Origin: Ignavibacteriales bacterium
GTDB taxonomy: Bacteria > Bacteroidota > Ignavibacteria > Ignavibacteriales > SURF-24
Assembly (NCBI GenBank): GCA_026390815.1
Contig: JAPLFH010000033.1
Location: 240,460 to 304,459, forward strand
Length of the DNA: 64,000 bases
Reading direction: 5' to 3'
Shown: piece by piece, positions 8,639 through 18,316 of the stretch
How the letters are laid out: each line of letters starts with the position of its first letter
How positions within the stretch are numbered: the first letter of the stretch is position 1
Notes under the pieces: model-generated
What the model saw: the letters and a program-made list of their open reading frames with translations, nothing else
What the model was told of the DNA's origin: nothing
Databases searched by the model: none
Translations under genes and position numbers: made by a program

Positions 8639-10261
8639 GTGGAACAGAAAAATTCTTATCTTCAAAATATTTTTCAAATCTTTAATAAACTCTCCATCCA
8701 GCAGCGTTTGCTAATTGGTGGGGTTTTTATTGTTTCAATGTTCCTTTTTATACTCGTCCTTTTCTTTTTAAACGAACCCAACTATCAGGCATTGTATACA
8801 AACCTTGCCCAGGAAGATGCTTCTAAGGTTGTAGAATATCTTACCTCCCAAAAGATTCCGTATAAGATAGAAGATAATGGTCAAACCATCCGCGTTGCAA
8901 AAGAAAAAGTATATGAAGCGCGTTTAGCTCTTGCCGGCAAAGGCATTCCAAATAGCGGAATTGTTGGTTACGAAATTTTCGATAAGACAACAATGGGAAT
9001 GTCTGAGTTCATGCAAAAACTTAACTACAAGAGGGCGCTCGAAGGTGAATTATCCAGAACAATAACCCAGCAGAATGGAATTGTTGGGGCAAGAGTACAC
9101 ATTGTTTTTCCTGCAAAATCTGTTTTTAAAGAAGAGCAAAAAGAACCAACTGCATCTGTGGTGCTAAAAATAAATCAATCGTTCGAGCTAACGCAGAATA
9201 ATGTTTTAGCCATTTCTCATTTGATTGCCAGCAGCGTTGAAGGATTAACGCCAGCACGCGTTACCATAGTTGATACAAAGGGTAGATTACTATCAAAAGA
9301 ATTGAATGATAATGCACTAAATGGATTTACAAGCAAACAATATGAAGTTAAGACAAACGTAGAGAATTATCTTGCAGGAAAAGCACAGAACATTCTGGAT
9401 AATGTTTTGGGTTATGGCAATGCAATTGTAAAAGTTAATGCCGAACTGGATTTCAACCAGGTTGAAAAAACGATGGAACAATACGATCCGGAGTCTCAGG
9501 TAGCAATTAGTGAACAGACAAATAAAGCGGCAAGCGGCGGAAAAAGTTTAAGCGATTCTAATTCCGTTAATAATGAAAATTCCATTACCAATTACGAAGT
9601 AAGTAAAACAATTGAAAAAGTAATTGCACAAACCGGAGCAATAAGACGGCTTACAGTTGCTGCAGTAATAAATGGAGTAACTAAGGAAGTTACAAAAGGA
9701 GATAAAGTAGAAAAAGTTGTAAATCCACGCACTGAAGAGCAAATGAAACAGCTTGAGCAAATCGTCCGACAGGCTGTGGGTATTGATCCGGTAAGGAATG
9801 ATCAAATTTCTATTATCAATATGTCCTTTGAAAACCCGAATGGAATAGAAAAAAATATTGAAGAGGAATCCGTTGGAAATAGTTTAGAAAAATGGATTAA
9901 CCTTGTTGTTATTATTGCCTCAATTATTGCAGCAATGATAGTATTGCGAATTTTGTTAAAGAGATTAAAAAACGAAAAAATAGTAATTGGAACTTATGGC
10001 CAAAACTATGGCAATGTAGGTGGAGTTAACTTCATCGAAAAGCAATTTACTGAACGACCAAAAATTGCTGAAGAAAAAAAAGCAATCGATCCGCCAAAGA
10101 AAAAACGGTCGCTTCTGGAAATTGGCGACATTACAGATGAAATAAGTGATGAAGCAATTACAAAACAGGTTAAACATGAAAAGCTTACTAATTATGTTGC
10201 CCAAAATCCTGTAGAAGCTGCAAGGTTGATAAATCTTTGGTTACGTGAAGATGAATATTGA
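8639..10261 (+). CDS. fliF: Flagellar MS-ring protein FliF
   Basis: FliF forms the MS-ring in the inner membrane. The 540 residues begin at GTG. There are transmembrane segments at about 24-45 (LLIGGVFIVSMFLFILVLFF) and 419-440 (INLVVIIASIIAAMIVLRIL). Between them lie the YscJ/FliF ring-building motifs (PNYQALYTNLAQEDASKVV, GRLLSKE). The cytoplasmic tail ends with EAARLINLWLREDEY, the conserved FliG-binding end. The periplasmic loop has the usual Ser/Asn-rich stretch near 290-315. fliG follows by 13 nt. Confidence 0.97.
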   Translation: MEQKNSYLQNIFQIFNKLSIQQRLLIGGVFIVSMFLFILVLFFLNEPNYQALYTNLAQEDASKVVEYLTSQKIPYKIEDNGQTIRVAKEKVYEARLALAGKGIPNSGIVGYEIFDKTTMGMSEFMQKLNYKRALEGELSRTITQQNGIVGARVHIVFPAKSVFKEEQKEPTASVVLKINQSFELTQNNVLAISHLIASSVEGLTPARVTIVDTKGRLLSKELNDNALNGFTSKQYEVKTNVENYLAGKAQNILDNVLGYGNAIVKVNAELDFNQVEKTMEQYDPESQVAISEQTNKAASGGKSLSDSNSVNNENSITNYEVSKTIEKVIAQTGAIRRLTVAAVINGVTKEVTKGDKVEKVVNPRTEEQMKQLEQIVRQAVGIDPVRNDQISIINMSFENPNGIEKNIEEESVGNSLEKWINLVVIIASIIAAMIVLRILLKRLKNEKIVIGTYGQNYGNVGGVNFIEKQFTERPKIAEEKKAIDPPKKKRSLLEIGDITDEISDEAITKQVKHEKLTNYVAQNPVEAARLINLWLREDEY

Positions 10262-10274
10262 AAATTAAAATAAT

Positions 10275-11294
10275 ATGAAAACTGCAAAAACTGTAGATCT
10301 CTCCGGACTTCAAAAATCGGCGCTACTTATGATTGCGCTGGATACTGACTCTGCTTCACAGGTATTTAAAAGCCTTGATCCTGCTGATATTGAATTAATC
10401 TCAGCAGAAATATCGAAGGTAAAAAATATTTCTTCCGATGTTGCCGATTCGGTTCTTAATGAATATTACGATATGGTTATTGCCAGGCAGTATATGCTCG
10501 AAGGCGGCTTAGAGTATGCGCAGGAAGTACTGGAAAAATCATTTGGTCCCGCAAAAGCCATTGAGATTATCGATAAAGTTAAAAGTATAACAACTCTTCG
10601 CGGATTTGATGTTCTTAAAAAAGCCGATCCACAACAGCTCGTTAATTTCCTAAATAAGGAACATCCGCAAACTATTGCGGTTATTCTTTCACATCTTCAT
10701 CCTGATCAAACTGCCGGTGCCTTAAAAGAATTGCCTAAAGATTTACGTAATGAAGTTATTTACAGAATGGCTACACTTGGTAAAATTGCTCCGCAAACTT
10801 TAAAGCAGATTGAAAAAGTTGTTGACGAATTAGCCGGAAGCGCAATCAGTCAATCAATTAGTAAAATTGGTGGAACCAAAAGCCTTGCAGCAGTTCTTAA
10901 CAGAACAAGTATTGGTTTTAGCAAAGAAGTGTTAGGAGAAATTGAAGCAATGGATTATGAATTGGCTACAGAAATAAAAAGGTTGATGTTCCTGTTCGAC
11001 GATCTAATTCATATATCCAACAAAGATATCCAAAGAATTATGAAGGAAGTTGATAGAAAAGATCTTGCGCTTGCACTTAAAGTGGCAGATGATAAAGTGA
11101 AGGAAAAAATATTTTCAAATATGTCTGAACGTGCCGCCGATTTGCTGAAAGAAGAATTGCAATATATGGGACCAGTAAAATTAAAAGAAGTTGAAGGTGC
11201 GCAGGCAAAAGTTGTTGACGTTATTAAAGCTTTGGAAGAGCAAGGCGAAATAAGTGTTACCGGACGTGGTGGTGCTGAGGATGTTTATGTCTAA
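10275..11294 (+). CDS. fliG: Flagellar motor switch protein FliG
   Basis: FliG is the rotor protein that receives torque from the stators. The 339 residues show the N domain (KSALLMIALDTDSASQVFKSL), the middle-domain EHPQTIAVILSHL motif (about 128-140) and the C domain with charged torque-helix residues (FDDLIHISNKDIQRIMKEVD, then DLALALKVADDKVKEKIFSN). Normal length. The 3' end overlaps the fliH start by a few codons. Two different stator pairs are encoded downstream, so this single FliG may serve both. Confidence 0.97.
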   Translation: MKTAKTVDLSGLQKSALLMIALDTDSASQVFKSLDPADIELISAEISKVKNISSDVADSVLNEYYDMVIARQYMLEGGLEYAQEVLEKSFGPAKAIEIIDKVKSITTLRGFDVLKKADPQQLVNFLNKEHPQTIAVILSHLHPDQTAGALKELPKDLRNEVIYRMATLGKIAPQTLKQIEKVVDELAGSAISQSISKIGGTKSLAAVLNRTSIGFSKEVLGEIEAMDYELATEIKRLMFLFDDLIHISNKDIQRIMKEVDRKDLALALKVADDKVKEKIFSNMSERAADLLKEELQYMGPVKLKEVEGAQAKVVDVIKALEEQGEISVTGRGGAEDVYV

Positions 11295-11922
11295 CGTTAT
11301 TAAACTAACGCGCAGACCTCAAAACCTTAAAACTGAAATAGGTGATGAATTTTTTTTTGAGGCTAAGAAGGAAATTGAAATTCAGTTGGCTCAAAAACAA
11401 GAAACACAACTTCGCTACGAGAAGGCTTTTCTGGAAGGGTATGAATCTGCTAAGCAAGAACTGCAGAATGAAATTGATAACCAGGTAATGCAGAAAGCTG
11501 AAGAATTCTACAGGATACTTGCAAGTTTTGAAGACAAACTTTCCGCTTACGACTCATCCCTGCCGGAGGTAATTTCCAAAGTTTCCGTAATGATTGCGGA
11601 AAAAATTGTTTCTACGGGATTGGAAGGTAAATCAAATATAGAAGCAACAATAAAAAAAGCCGTACAAAAAATTATTGGCGCCAGCGAAATTTTAATCAAG
11701 TTGAATCCGAAAGATTACGAAATGCTGAACGCAAACAATAATTTAAACTCCCTGGATAATTCGAACGCTAAAGTAAAATTTGAAGTAACTGAGAAAATAG
11801 CTATTGGTGGTTGTTTAATAGAATCTGAAATTGGAAATGTTGATGCAAGAATTTCCTCACAGTTAGAAGAAATGACCCGGGCATTTCAAGGTAATTTTTC
11901 CAATGTAAATTCAGATATGTAA
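11287..11922 (+). CDS. fliH: Flagellar export ATPase regulator FliH
   Basis: FliH binds and restrains the FliI ATPase and links it to the C-ring. The product is 211 residues with a charged, coiled-coil first half (KAFLEGYESAKQELQNEIDN) and a C-terminal FliH/YscL domain (LNPKDYEMLN, then ITEK-like IGGCLIESEIGNVDARISSQLEE). Among ATGs 11281 and 11287, the second has GAGG at a sensible 6-nt distance. It overlaps fliG by 8 nt. Position between fliG and fliI supports the call. Confidence 0.9.
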   Translation: MSNVIKLTRRPQNLKTEIGDEFFFEAKKEIEIQLAQKQETQLRYEKAFLEGYESAKQELQNEIDNQVMQKAEEFYRILASFEDKLSAYDSSLPEVISKVSVMIAEKIVSTGLEGKSNIEATIKKAVQKIIGASEILIKLNPKDYEMLNANNNLNSLDNSNAKVKFEVTEKIAIGGCLIESEIGNVDARISSQLEEMTRAFQGNFSNVNSDM

Positions 11923-11979
11923 TAGGGTAGATTTTTTAAACGACAATAATTTTGAATACATGATACTGGATTTGATAAG

Positions 11980-13311
11980 ATGGAATTAAGTGATTTGTAC
12001 ATAAACCAATTTAAAGGACTGATAGATCGAGCCGATTTAATTAAGTTGAATGGAAAGGTGACTGATGTAATTGGACTAATTATCATTTCCTCCGGACCGA
12101 ATGTAACCCTTGGAGAAGTTTGTACGATAATAGATAGAGCGGGACGAGAGGTTTGTAAAGCAGAGGTTGTTGGTTTTAGAGATGGAAAAGTTCTTTCAAT
12201 TGCCTTAGGCGAAGTAGATAAAATATCTCCACTTTGCGAAATAATTGCATCGGGGCAAAGTTTTCGCGTTGGTGTTGGTGAAGGTTTACTTGGCAGAGTA
12301 CTGGATGGTTCAGGAATTCCAATTGATGGAAAAGGATTAATTGAAGTTTCGTCTATAAGAGATATTCATAATTCGCCGCCAAGTCCATTAGACCGAAAAA
12401 GAATTTCGGAACCACTTCAGTGCGGGGTAAGAACAATCGATTCCCTTTTAACCTGCGGTAAAGGGCAGCGTATTGGAATTTTTTCCGGAAGCGGTGTAGG
12501 CAAAAGTGTTTTGCTTGGTATGATTGCACGTAATACAAATGCAGATGTAAACGTTATTGTCTTAGTTGGTGAACGGGGAAGAGAAGTTAGAGAATTTATT
12601 GAAAAAGATCTGGGCGAAGAAGGATTGAAAAGATCGGTTGTAATTGTTTCTACCAGCGATACACCGGCTTTGCTTAGAATTAAAGCAGCATTTATCGGCA
12701 CAACCATAGCAGAATATTTTCGGGATTTAGGAAAAGATGTTGTACTAATGATGGACTCCGTAACCCGCTTTGCAATGGCGCAGCGCGAAATAGGATTAAC
12801 CATTGGCGAACCACCAACTACAAAAGGATATACACCTTCTGTATTTGCAATACTTCCTAAATTGCTAGAGAGAGCTGGTAATGGAAAGCAAGGTTCCATC
12901 ACCGGGTTTTATACCGTTCTTGTTGATGGTGATGATTTTACAGAACCAATCGCTGATGCTGTTAGATCAATTTTAGATGGACATATTGTTCTTTCCAGAA
13001 AATTGGCAAACCGCGGGCAATTTCCTGCTATCGACCCTCTTGCAAGTGTAAGCAGAGTAATGCCGGATATTGTTTCTGCTGATCATAGAAAGCGTGCCGC
13101 AACTTTTAATGAAATACTTGCAACTTATAATGAGGCTGAAGATTTGATAAATATTGGAGCTTATGTAAAAGGCAGCAATCCGCAAATTGATCATGCTTTA
13201 ACTAAAATAAATCTGTTAAGAAATTTTCTAAAGCAGGATATGAATGAGAAAGCTGTTTTTAAGGAAACAATACAAAAACTTAATATGCTTATTGAACCAA
13301 ATTTAATTTGA
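11980..13311 (+). CDS. fliI: Flagellum-specific export ATPase FliI
   Basis: FliI is the hexameric ATPase of the flagellar type III export apparatus. The 443 residues include Walker A GSGVGKS (170-176), Walker B VVLMMDSVTRFA and the ATPase signature PAIDPLASVSRVMPDIV. The motif TKGYTPSVFAILPKLLERAG is typical of the FliI/YscN group rather than F1-beta. The N-terminal beta-barrel domain (about 15-90) is present. A 57-nt gap separates it from fliH; fliJ follows by 6 nt. Confidence 0.97.
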   Translation: MELSDLYINQFKGLIDRADLIKLNGKVTDVIGLIIISSGPNVTLGEVCTIIDRAGREVCKAEVVGFRDGKVLSIALGEVDKISPLCEIIASGQSFRVGVGEGLLGRVLDGSGIPIDGKGLIEVSSIRDIHNSPPSPLDRKRISEPLQCGVRTIDSLLTCGKGQRIGIFSGSGVGKSVLLGMIARNTNADVNVIVLVGERGREVREFIEKDLGEEGLKRSVVIVSTSDTPALLRIKAAFIGTTIAEYFRDLGKDVVLMMDSVTRFAMAQREIGLTIGEPPTTKGYTPSVFAILPKLLERAGNGKQGSITGFYTVLVDGDDFTEPIADAVRSILDGHIVLSRKLANRGQFPAIDPLASVSRVMPDIVSADHRKRAATFNEILATYNEAEDLINIGAYVKGSNPQIDHALTKINLLRNFLKQDMNEKAVFKETIQKLNMLIEPNLI

Positions 13312-13317
13312 TGATTT

Positions 13318-13758
13318 ATGGCAAAGTTTCAATATAAATATGAATCAATAAAAAATGTAAAGAAGAGCTTAGAAAAGAAAGCTCAAAAAGAATTAGCTGC
13401 TTTTGATTTTCAGATTGAACTTATAAAAAAAGAAATCATTGATCTGGAGTTAAAGAAAAATCAAATAAAAATTAATACGGAAGAAAATAAAACTATAAAA
13501 ATTTCCGAAGTACATACGAAAATATATTATGAATCTTTTTTGGATGAGGCAATAAAAACGTTTAAGGATAAAATGATTATTGTTGAAAAAGAACGAGCAG
13601 AAAAGTTGAACGAATTGATTTCTAAAAGTAAGGAATATAAAATTTTTAAAACTCTGGAAAATAAAGAACAGCAGGATTTCTTAATAGAAGATAATAAAAC
13701 TCAACAAATTCAGATGGATGACATTTCAGTTCAAAAATTTGCACGGGGGAAAAATTGA
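13318..13758 (+). CDS. fliJ: Flagellar export chaperone FliJ
   Basis: A 146-residue, strongly charged, almost wholly helical protein predicted to form an antiparallel coiled coil (FQYKYESIKNVKKSLEKKAQ, ERAEKLNELISKSKEYKIF). FliJ proteins are poorly conserved; the assignment rests on the N-terminal pattern, coiled-coil design, size and position directly after fliI. Its stop overlaps the TTG start of the next gene. Confidence 0.82.
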   Translation: MAKFQYKYESIKNVKKSLEKKAQKELAAFDFQIELIKKEIIDLELKKNQIKINTEENKTIKISEVHTKIYYESFLDEAIKTFKDKMIIVEKERAEKLNELISKSKEYKIFKTLENKEQQDFLIEDNKTQQIQMDDISVQKFARGKN

Positions 13759-14366
13759 AAGCCTCATTACTATACGCATTAACCTTTATAGTCGCATTTC
13801 TTGCCGTAACTGGTTTATTAATGATAGTTAATGAAAAAGTTCAAAACGTATTTTGGTTGGATTTTAGCCCAGCACAAAAAATAACCGCGGTTTCAGATTC
13901 ATCTAAAAAATATAATTCAGCAGATGTTAATAAAGCACAAGATTCTCTAATTGCAAAGAAAGATACTTTGCAAGTTCTACAAAAAGATTCAATTAAAATA
14001 CCGACCAAAAATATTACAGCTTTACCAGAAAAACAATTGGACAAAACTGAAATTAAAAAACCAGAAGTTAATAAAGTAGTTGATCAAAAAGATAAACCAC
14101 CGGTCATCAATATTCCTAAAGAAAAAATTAAAGAACCAGAGATAGTTCTAACTGCAAAAATTCCAGACAGCACTTTTAATAAATGGAAGAAAGCGACGGT
14201 GAAAATTTATGAATCGATGGATGCAAAAAAAGTAGCTAAAATTATTAAAAATTTATCCGATAATGAAGCCAGAGAATTAATCTATTCAATGAAAAAGAAA
14301 AAGGCGGCAGAAATTCTTTCCAATCTGGATGCTGATACGGTAAAAAGAATAACAAGGTTACAATGA
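13755..14366 (+). CDS. MotE-like membrane protein with C-terminal MgtE-N-like domain
   Basis: A 203-residue protein starting at TTG, with GGGGGA 5-6 nt upstream and a 4-nt overlap with fliJ. One N-terminal membrane anchor (about 5-25, LYALTFIVAFLAVTGLLMIV) is followed by a Lys/Pro-rich periplasmic linker (about 45-135) and a helical C-terminal domain (about 145-203) with YESMDAKKVAKIIKNLSDNE and AAEILSNLDADTVKRI. This matches the MgtE intracellular N-domain-like fold of flagellar MotE/FlbB-type proteins, which lie between fliJ and fliK in many genomes and support stator or motor assembly. The function here is inferred. Confidence 0.75.
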   Translation: MKASLLYALTFIVAFLAVTGLLMIVNEKVQNVFWLDFSPAQKITAVSDSSKKYNSADVNKAQDSLIAKKDTLQVLQKDSIKIPTKNITALPEKQLDKTEIKKPEVNKVVDQKDKPPVINIPKEKIKEPEIVLTAKIPDSTFNKWKKATVKIYESMDAKKVAKIIKNLSDNEARELIYSMKKKKAAEILSNLDADTVKRITRLQ

Positions 14367-17300
14367 TGGTTTTTAATCCTCTCTTCTTTAATGCACCCGG
14401 CACTAATGAAGAATTGCGTTCACTCAAAGCTTCAAAATCAAATTTAAATAATTACCTTTTTGCAGATATAATTAAAGTTTACAATTCAGAACTTTTACCA
14501 AATACTCAAACACTTTCGCTTTCCAAAACTTATACAGAAAATCTTTTAGCTCTGGGAAGTTTAAACGGCAAAACAATATTTTCAAATAATAGCAGCGAAA
14601 CATTATCGCCAAACTTAATTCCAGAACTGGTTGAGAATTCAAATGTGCAAAATTCAATTTTGTCCAACCTTGCTGGATTAACAAATATTACCAATACAAG
14701 TAATATTAGTAGTAATTCTATTAAAGAAGTTGATTCAACCACCTTGCTTTCAATTCTTGCCAGTACCATACCGGCATTAGCAAAATTGTTTAATTCAATT
14801 TCAGCTATTGAACAACCTAAAGTTGATTTAACAAAATCCGAAAACGGTTTAAGCTTTAAAGGAGAAATATCCAAAAATTCAATTGGAGAATTATTACGTA
14901 ATTTATTAAAGAACATTACTCCAGAAAATTTAGGCGATGACGCTACCAGCCAAAGTCTTAATGGTAAGATTAAGGAAATATTTAAAGCAATTGAATCCGG
15001 GAAAAGTATTTCAATAAATGTTAAAAACCAGAATGGTTTGGTTCAACTAAATTTTAATCCGAACAAAAATAATTTATCTAATAAACAGATTAATGAAAAT
15101 GAAGAAGATTTTAATTCTGATTTGGTTGTAACTGGTAAAGTAGTAAATCAAATTATAAATAAGGTTTCGTATATATCTAAAATTGAAGCACAGAATTCCA
15201 ATTTAATTTTTAATCCAAATACTGATAGCTTAAGAGCCGCACAAGTATCCGATGCTGAAAAATTTAATTTAGATGACACAGAAAAAAATAATATTGAGAA
15301 AGCATCGGCTTCTTTTCCTGAACCTACGATTATTAAAATTGAAGTAGGAAACGCTACTCTCGAACATAATTCTATTGATGATTCACAAATATATTATCCA
15401 GCTCAGGATTTTGAAAAAGTTGGCTACGAACAATTTGATATTCTTGCTAACACTACCGGTAAACAAGATTCGACCTTTCAAAACAAATTACTTGTTCCTG
15501 GTTTACAAGAAACAAACACCTCAGCCGATCTTTTGAAAATCCAGGATGGCGGGATTATTTTAAATATAGAAATCAAAAATTCTCCTTCAAATAATTCCAT
15601 CGAGTTACTTCAGGACATGACCACTAAAAATGCAACTCCGGATGCCATAACTGAAATGATTCAGCAGAATAATGTTCAATCCCAGCAAAAAGCTGATGTC
15701 CCAGACTCCAACATTATAAAAGGGAATACTTCTTTTTTGGTCTCAAAAGAAAATTTACCACTTGAGAGCGTTTCTGAAAATGAAGTTATACCAGAAGCAA
15801 ATAAATTTGTTCAAAGCACCATACAACCGAAAGTTCTTGAGGCAGATGGATCGTTAAAGGAAATAAAATTTTTTAAGACGGGAACAACAAATCAAACTGA
15901 AATTAGTAATCCGCAAGAGATTATTTCAGATAAACCAACAACAAATATTATTGATAAATCACAACCGGGTCTAAATGCATCTGCGGAATTGGAAACTGAA
16001 AAAGTATTGGTTGACTCGAATAATTCTCCGATAATTAAACAGACGGTAAACCCCGGTAAAGATGAGACATTAAAGGAAATTAAGTTCTTTAATCCAGAAA
16101 CAATAAATCAAATTGAAAAGAGCAATGAGCCAGAAGTTGTTTCAGAGAAACAGACGACAAATATTATTGGCAAATCACAATCAGATTTAGCTACTAAACC
16201 TGCTGGAATAAATGTTGAAAAAGAGTTGGTTGATTCAAAGAATCTTAAACTGAATAAACTGCAAACGGAAGAACCGGTGAAAGAGGGATCAGTAAAGGAA
16301 ATTAAAGTTTTTAAGTTAACAACAAATCAAGTTGAAAAGAGCAATGAGCCAGAAGCTATTGCAGAAAAACAATCGACAAATATTATTGGCAAATCCCAAA
16401 CAAGTTCTTCCAGTGCATCAGAAGTAATTAAATCCGGTGTGACAATAAAAGGCAGTGATGAAGAAAAAATTAAAACATCCATCAAGCCAACAACTAAAAT
16501 ATTGGAACCAGGTGGCTACGATACTGAGATAAAGGTTAAGAAGGAATATGTAACTACCAGCCGGACTTCAGTAGAAACAATCACTCCCAAAACTAATGCG
16601 GATGGTAGTGCACTTACAAACAAAGCTGCAAATGTTCCAGCAAATGAAGTACCTAAATTAAATGTAGATGATAAAAATTCCCAATCACCAGCTAAGGAAA
16701 TTAGTAATTTAGAAAAGCCAATCGGTTTACAGGAAGCACAAAAAAAATCCTTAAACCAACAATCTTTTGGTAAAACTATTTCAGTTCCCAAGGAAAGTGA
16801 AAATGTTACCAACCAAAATAAAATTAAAATTGTTGTTAATGATGAGCAAAGTGTTAATGAAAATAAAACTTCTCAACCATCACAAAAAATAGTTTGTGAG
16901 TTAACAGCAGATAAAAAATCAGGTAGTGCCCAACAATTGCAAAGTGCACTTCAAGCTGATATTAAAGAGACAGAAGCAAATAAGATTAAAACAACCACAA
17001 CACAAGGTAATATTAAAACGAAGGATAAGAATATTGAGGTTGTACAAAACCAGGATAAAGTTACGAAAGAATCCGAGTCTGATAAAAGTAATCCGGAAAA
17101 AGTAAAAGTGAAAAAAGATTTTGCTGCACAGGCACAAATAAAATCCGGGAAACCAGCAACTGAAGAATATAAAACTAACATAAAAGAAAGTGTACCAGTT
17201 GAATCAGATCTAAAGAAAAATGTTGTGGTTAAAGGTGAATCTATTGTAGCGAAAGAGAGCAACCAAGTTGTAAGTAAGGTGAAAAATCCTGAAAAGATAG

Positions 17301-18307
17301 ATCAAAAAAAAACAGAATCATCGTTAAAAGAAACTGTAACGATAAATGAATTGCCCGAAAGCGAGTTTGTGAATGAAGAAACATCAAACAATCCGGATGA
17401 TCTTCATATTAAAACAAAGAAAATATCCAACTTAAAATTAATAAATCAAAGCAGTGAAAATATCTCCATAGAAAAAATATCAGTAAAAGAGGGTATTGTA
17501 AAATCGGTTCCGGTTTCAAATGAAAAAGATGATACTTTAAAAATTAGCAAAGAGAAAGTGAAGGAAGTTGAAGCGAAAGAAATTGAAAGCAAAGGTTCCC
17601 TAAAAAATGATAAACCACCGGTTGTTAAAAATGAAGTTAATGCTGATAAGATTATTCCATTAACAATGCAAGTTGAAAAGGAATCCAATCCTAAAAATTT
17701 AGCTAAGGTAGAAACCATCAAGACCAATGCAGCGGAGTCCGATTCGCCATTAAAAGGTAGTTTAAATACGCAAAATAATTCAGATGAGAATCAATCGAAT
17801 TCCTCTCAATCCGGCAAAAAACAAAATCACGAAAGTATTGCCAATACAAAAGAAATTTCCGGATTAACTAAAACGGCAGGTATGGATGCAACTGGCGGTT
17901 TTGATAGTAATAAAACTGTTAAATATGAAAACATTTTAAAAGAAGTTTCCCGGTTCATTATAAAGCACGAAAAGAATTCAATTACTTTTAACGTTGAGCC
18001 AGAAAATTTAGGCAAACTTAAAATTACACTTGATATAATGGAGAATAACGCAAAGGTTCATGTTGAAGTGGAAAACGAAGCGGTAAAAAAGCTTATTGAA
18101 AATAATGTAACGCAGCTTTTCCAATCTTTAAACCAAAGCGGATTATCACTTTCATTTCTTCAGGTATCTACAAGTGAACAAAAACAAATGAAGCAGGGAA
18201 ATCCATCTAAGAAAAAATTTGATCTGGAAAAAGAATTGCTTACAGATGTAGACGAAATATTTATGACAAAGAATTTGGGTTATAACACATACGAGTTTTT
18301 AGCATAG
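14363..18307 (+). CDS. fliK: Giant hook-length control protein FliK
   Basis: FliK measures hook length and switches export specificity via FlhB. Only the C-terminal domain (about 1185-1275) is conserved: SITFNVEPENLGKLKITLDI, then KVHVEVENEAVKKLIENN and LSLSFLQVS. At 1314 residues it is over three times the length of Salmonella FliK (405). The middle is Lys/Ser/Asn/Glu-rich, disordered in character, and contains three tandem repeats of 72-74 codons starting near 15855, 16071 and 16293. It overlaps the MotE-like gene (ATGA) and is followed by flgD, the expected context. The C-terminal tail after 1280 is extended. Confidence 0.93.
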   Translation: MMVFNPLFFNAPGTNEELRSLKASKSNLNNYLFADIIKVYNSELLPNTQTLSLSKTYTENLLALGSLNGKTIFSNNSSETLSPNLIPELVENSNVQNSILSNLAGLTNITNTSNISSNSIKEVDSTTLLSILASTIPALAKLFNSISAIEQPKVDLTKSENGLSFKGEISKNSIGELLRNLLKNITPENLGDDATSQSLNGKIKEIFKAIESGKSISINVKNQNGLVQLNFNPNKNNLSNKQINENEEDFNSDLVVTGKVVNQIINKVSYISKIEAQNSNLIFNPNTDSLRAAQVSDAEKFNLDDTEKNNIEKASASFPEPTIIKIEVGNATLEHNSIDDSQIYYPAQDFEKVGYEQFDILANTTGKQDSTFQNKLLVPGLQETNTSADLLKIQDGGIILNIEIKNSPSNNSIELLQDMTTKNATPDAITEMIQQNNVQSQQKADVPDSNIIKGNTSFLVSKENLPLESVSENEVIPEANKFVQSTIQPKVLEADGSLKEIKFFKTGTTNQTEISNPQEIISDKPTTNIIDKSQPGLNASAELETEKVLVDSNNSPIIKQTVNPGKDETLKEIKFFNPETINQIEKSNEPEVVSEKQTTNIIGKSQSDLATKPAGINVEKELVDSKNLKLNKLQTEEPVKEGSVKEIKVFKLTTNQVEKSNEPEAIAEKQSTNIIGKSQTSSSSASEVIKSGVTIKGSDEEKIKTSIKPTTKILEPGGYDTEIKVKKEYVTTSRTSVETITPKTNADGSALTNKAANVPANEVPKLNVDDKNSQSPAKEISNLEKPIGLQEAQKKSLNQQSFGKTISVPKESENVTNQNKIKIVVNDEQSVNENKTSQPSQKIVCELTADKKSGSAQQLQSALQADIKETEANKIKTTTTQGNIKTKDKNIEVVQNQDKVTKESESDKSNPEKVKVKKDFAAQAQIKSGKPATEEYKTNIKESVPVESDLKKNVVVKGESIVAKESNQVVSKVKNPEKIDQKKTESSLKETVTINELPESEFVNEETSNNPDDLHIKTKKISNLKLINQSSENISIEKISVKEGIVKSVPVSNEKDDTLKISKEKVKEVEAKEIESKGSLKNDKPPVVKNEVNADKIIPLTMQVEKESNPKNLAKVETIKTNAAESDSPLKGSLNTQNNSDENQSNSSQSGKKQNHESIANTKEISGLTKTAGMDATGGFDSNKTVKYENILKEVSRFIIKHEKNSITFNVEPENLGKLKITLDIMENNAKVHVEVENEAVKKLIENNVTQLFQSLNQSGLSLSFLQVSTSEQKQMKQGNPSKKKFDLEKELLTDVDEIFMTKNLGYNTYEFLA
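15855..16460 (+). repeat. Three tandem 216-222-bp repeats inside fliK
   Basis: Units begin with TAAAGGAAAT at 15855, 16071 and 16293, spacings of 216 and 222 bp (72 and 74 codons). Each encodes [LV]KEIK(F/V)F, then a NQ(T/I/V)E(K/I)SN segment and (T/S)TNII(G/D)KSQ. Units 2 and 3 share long identical stretches, for example the codons for EKSNEPE, which points to recent duplication; unit 1 has diverged more. All unit lengths keep the reading frame. Confidence 0.85.
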
Positions 18308-18316
18308 GAGGATGAA

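Noticed and set aside
12417..12902. A 161-codon minus-strand frame opposite fliI
   Set aside because: Complete overlap with the highly conserved ATPase core; no start signal and no known motif.
16516..17727. Several minus-strand open frames of 70-100 codons inside fliK
   Set aside because: They lie opposite a long, low-complexity fliK frame rich in A, which leaves few stops on the other strand. No ribosome-binding sites or family motifs.
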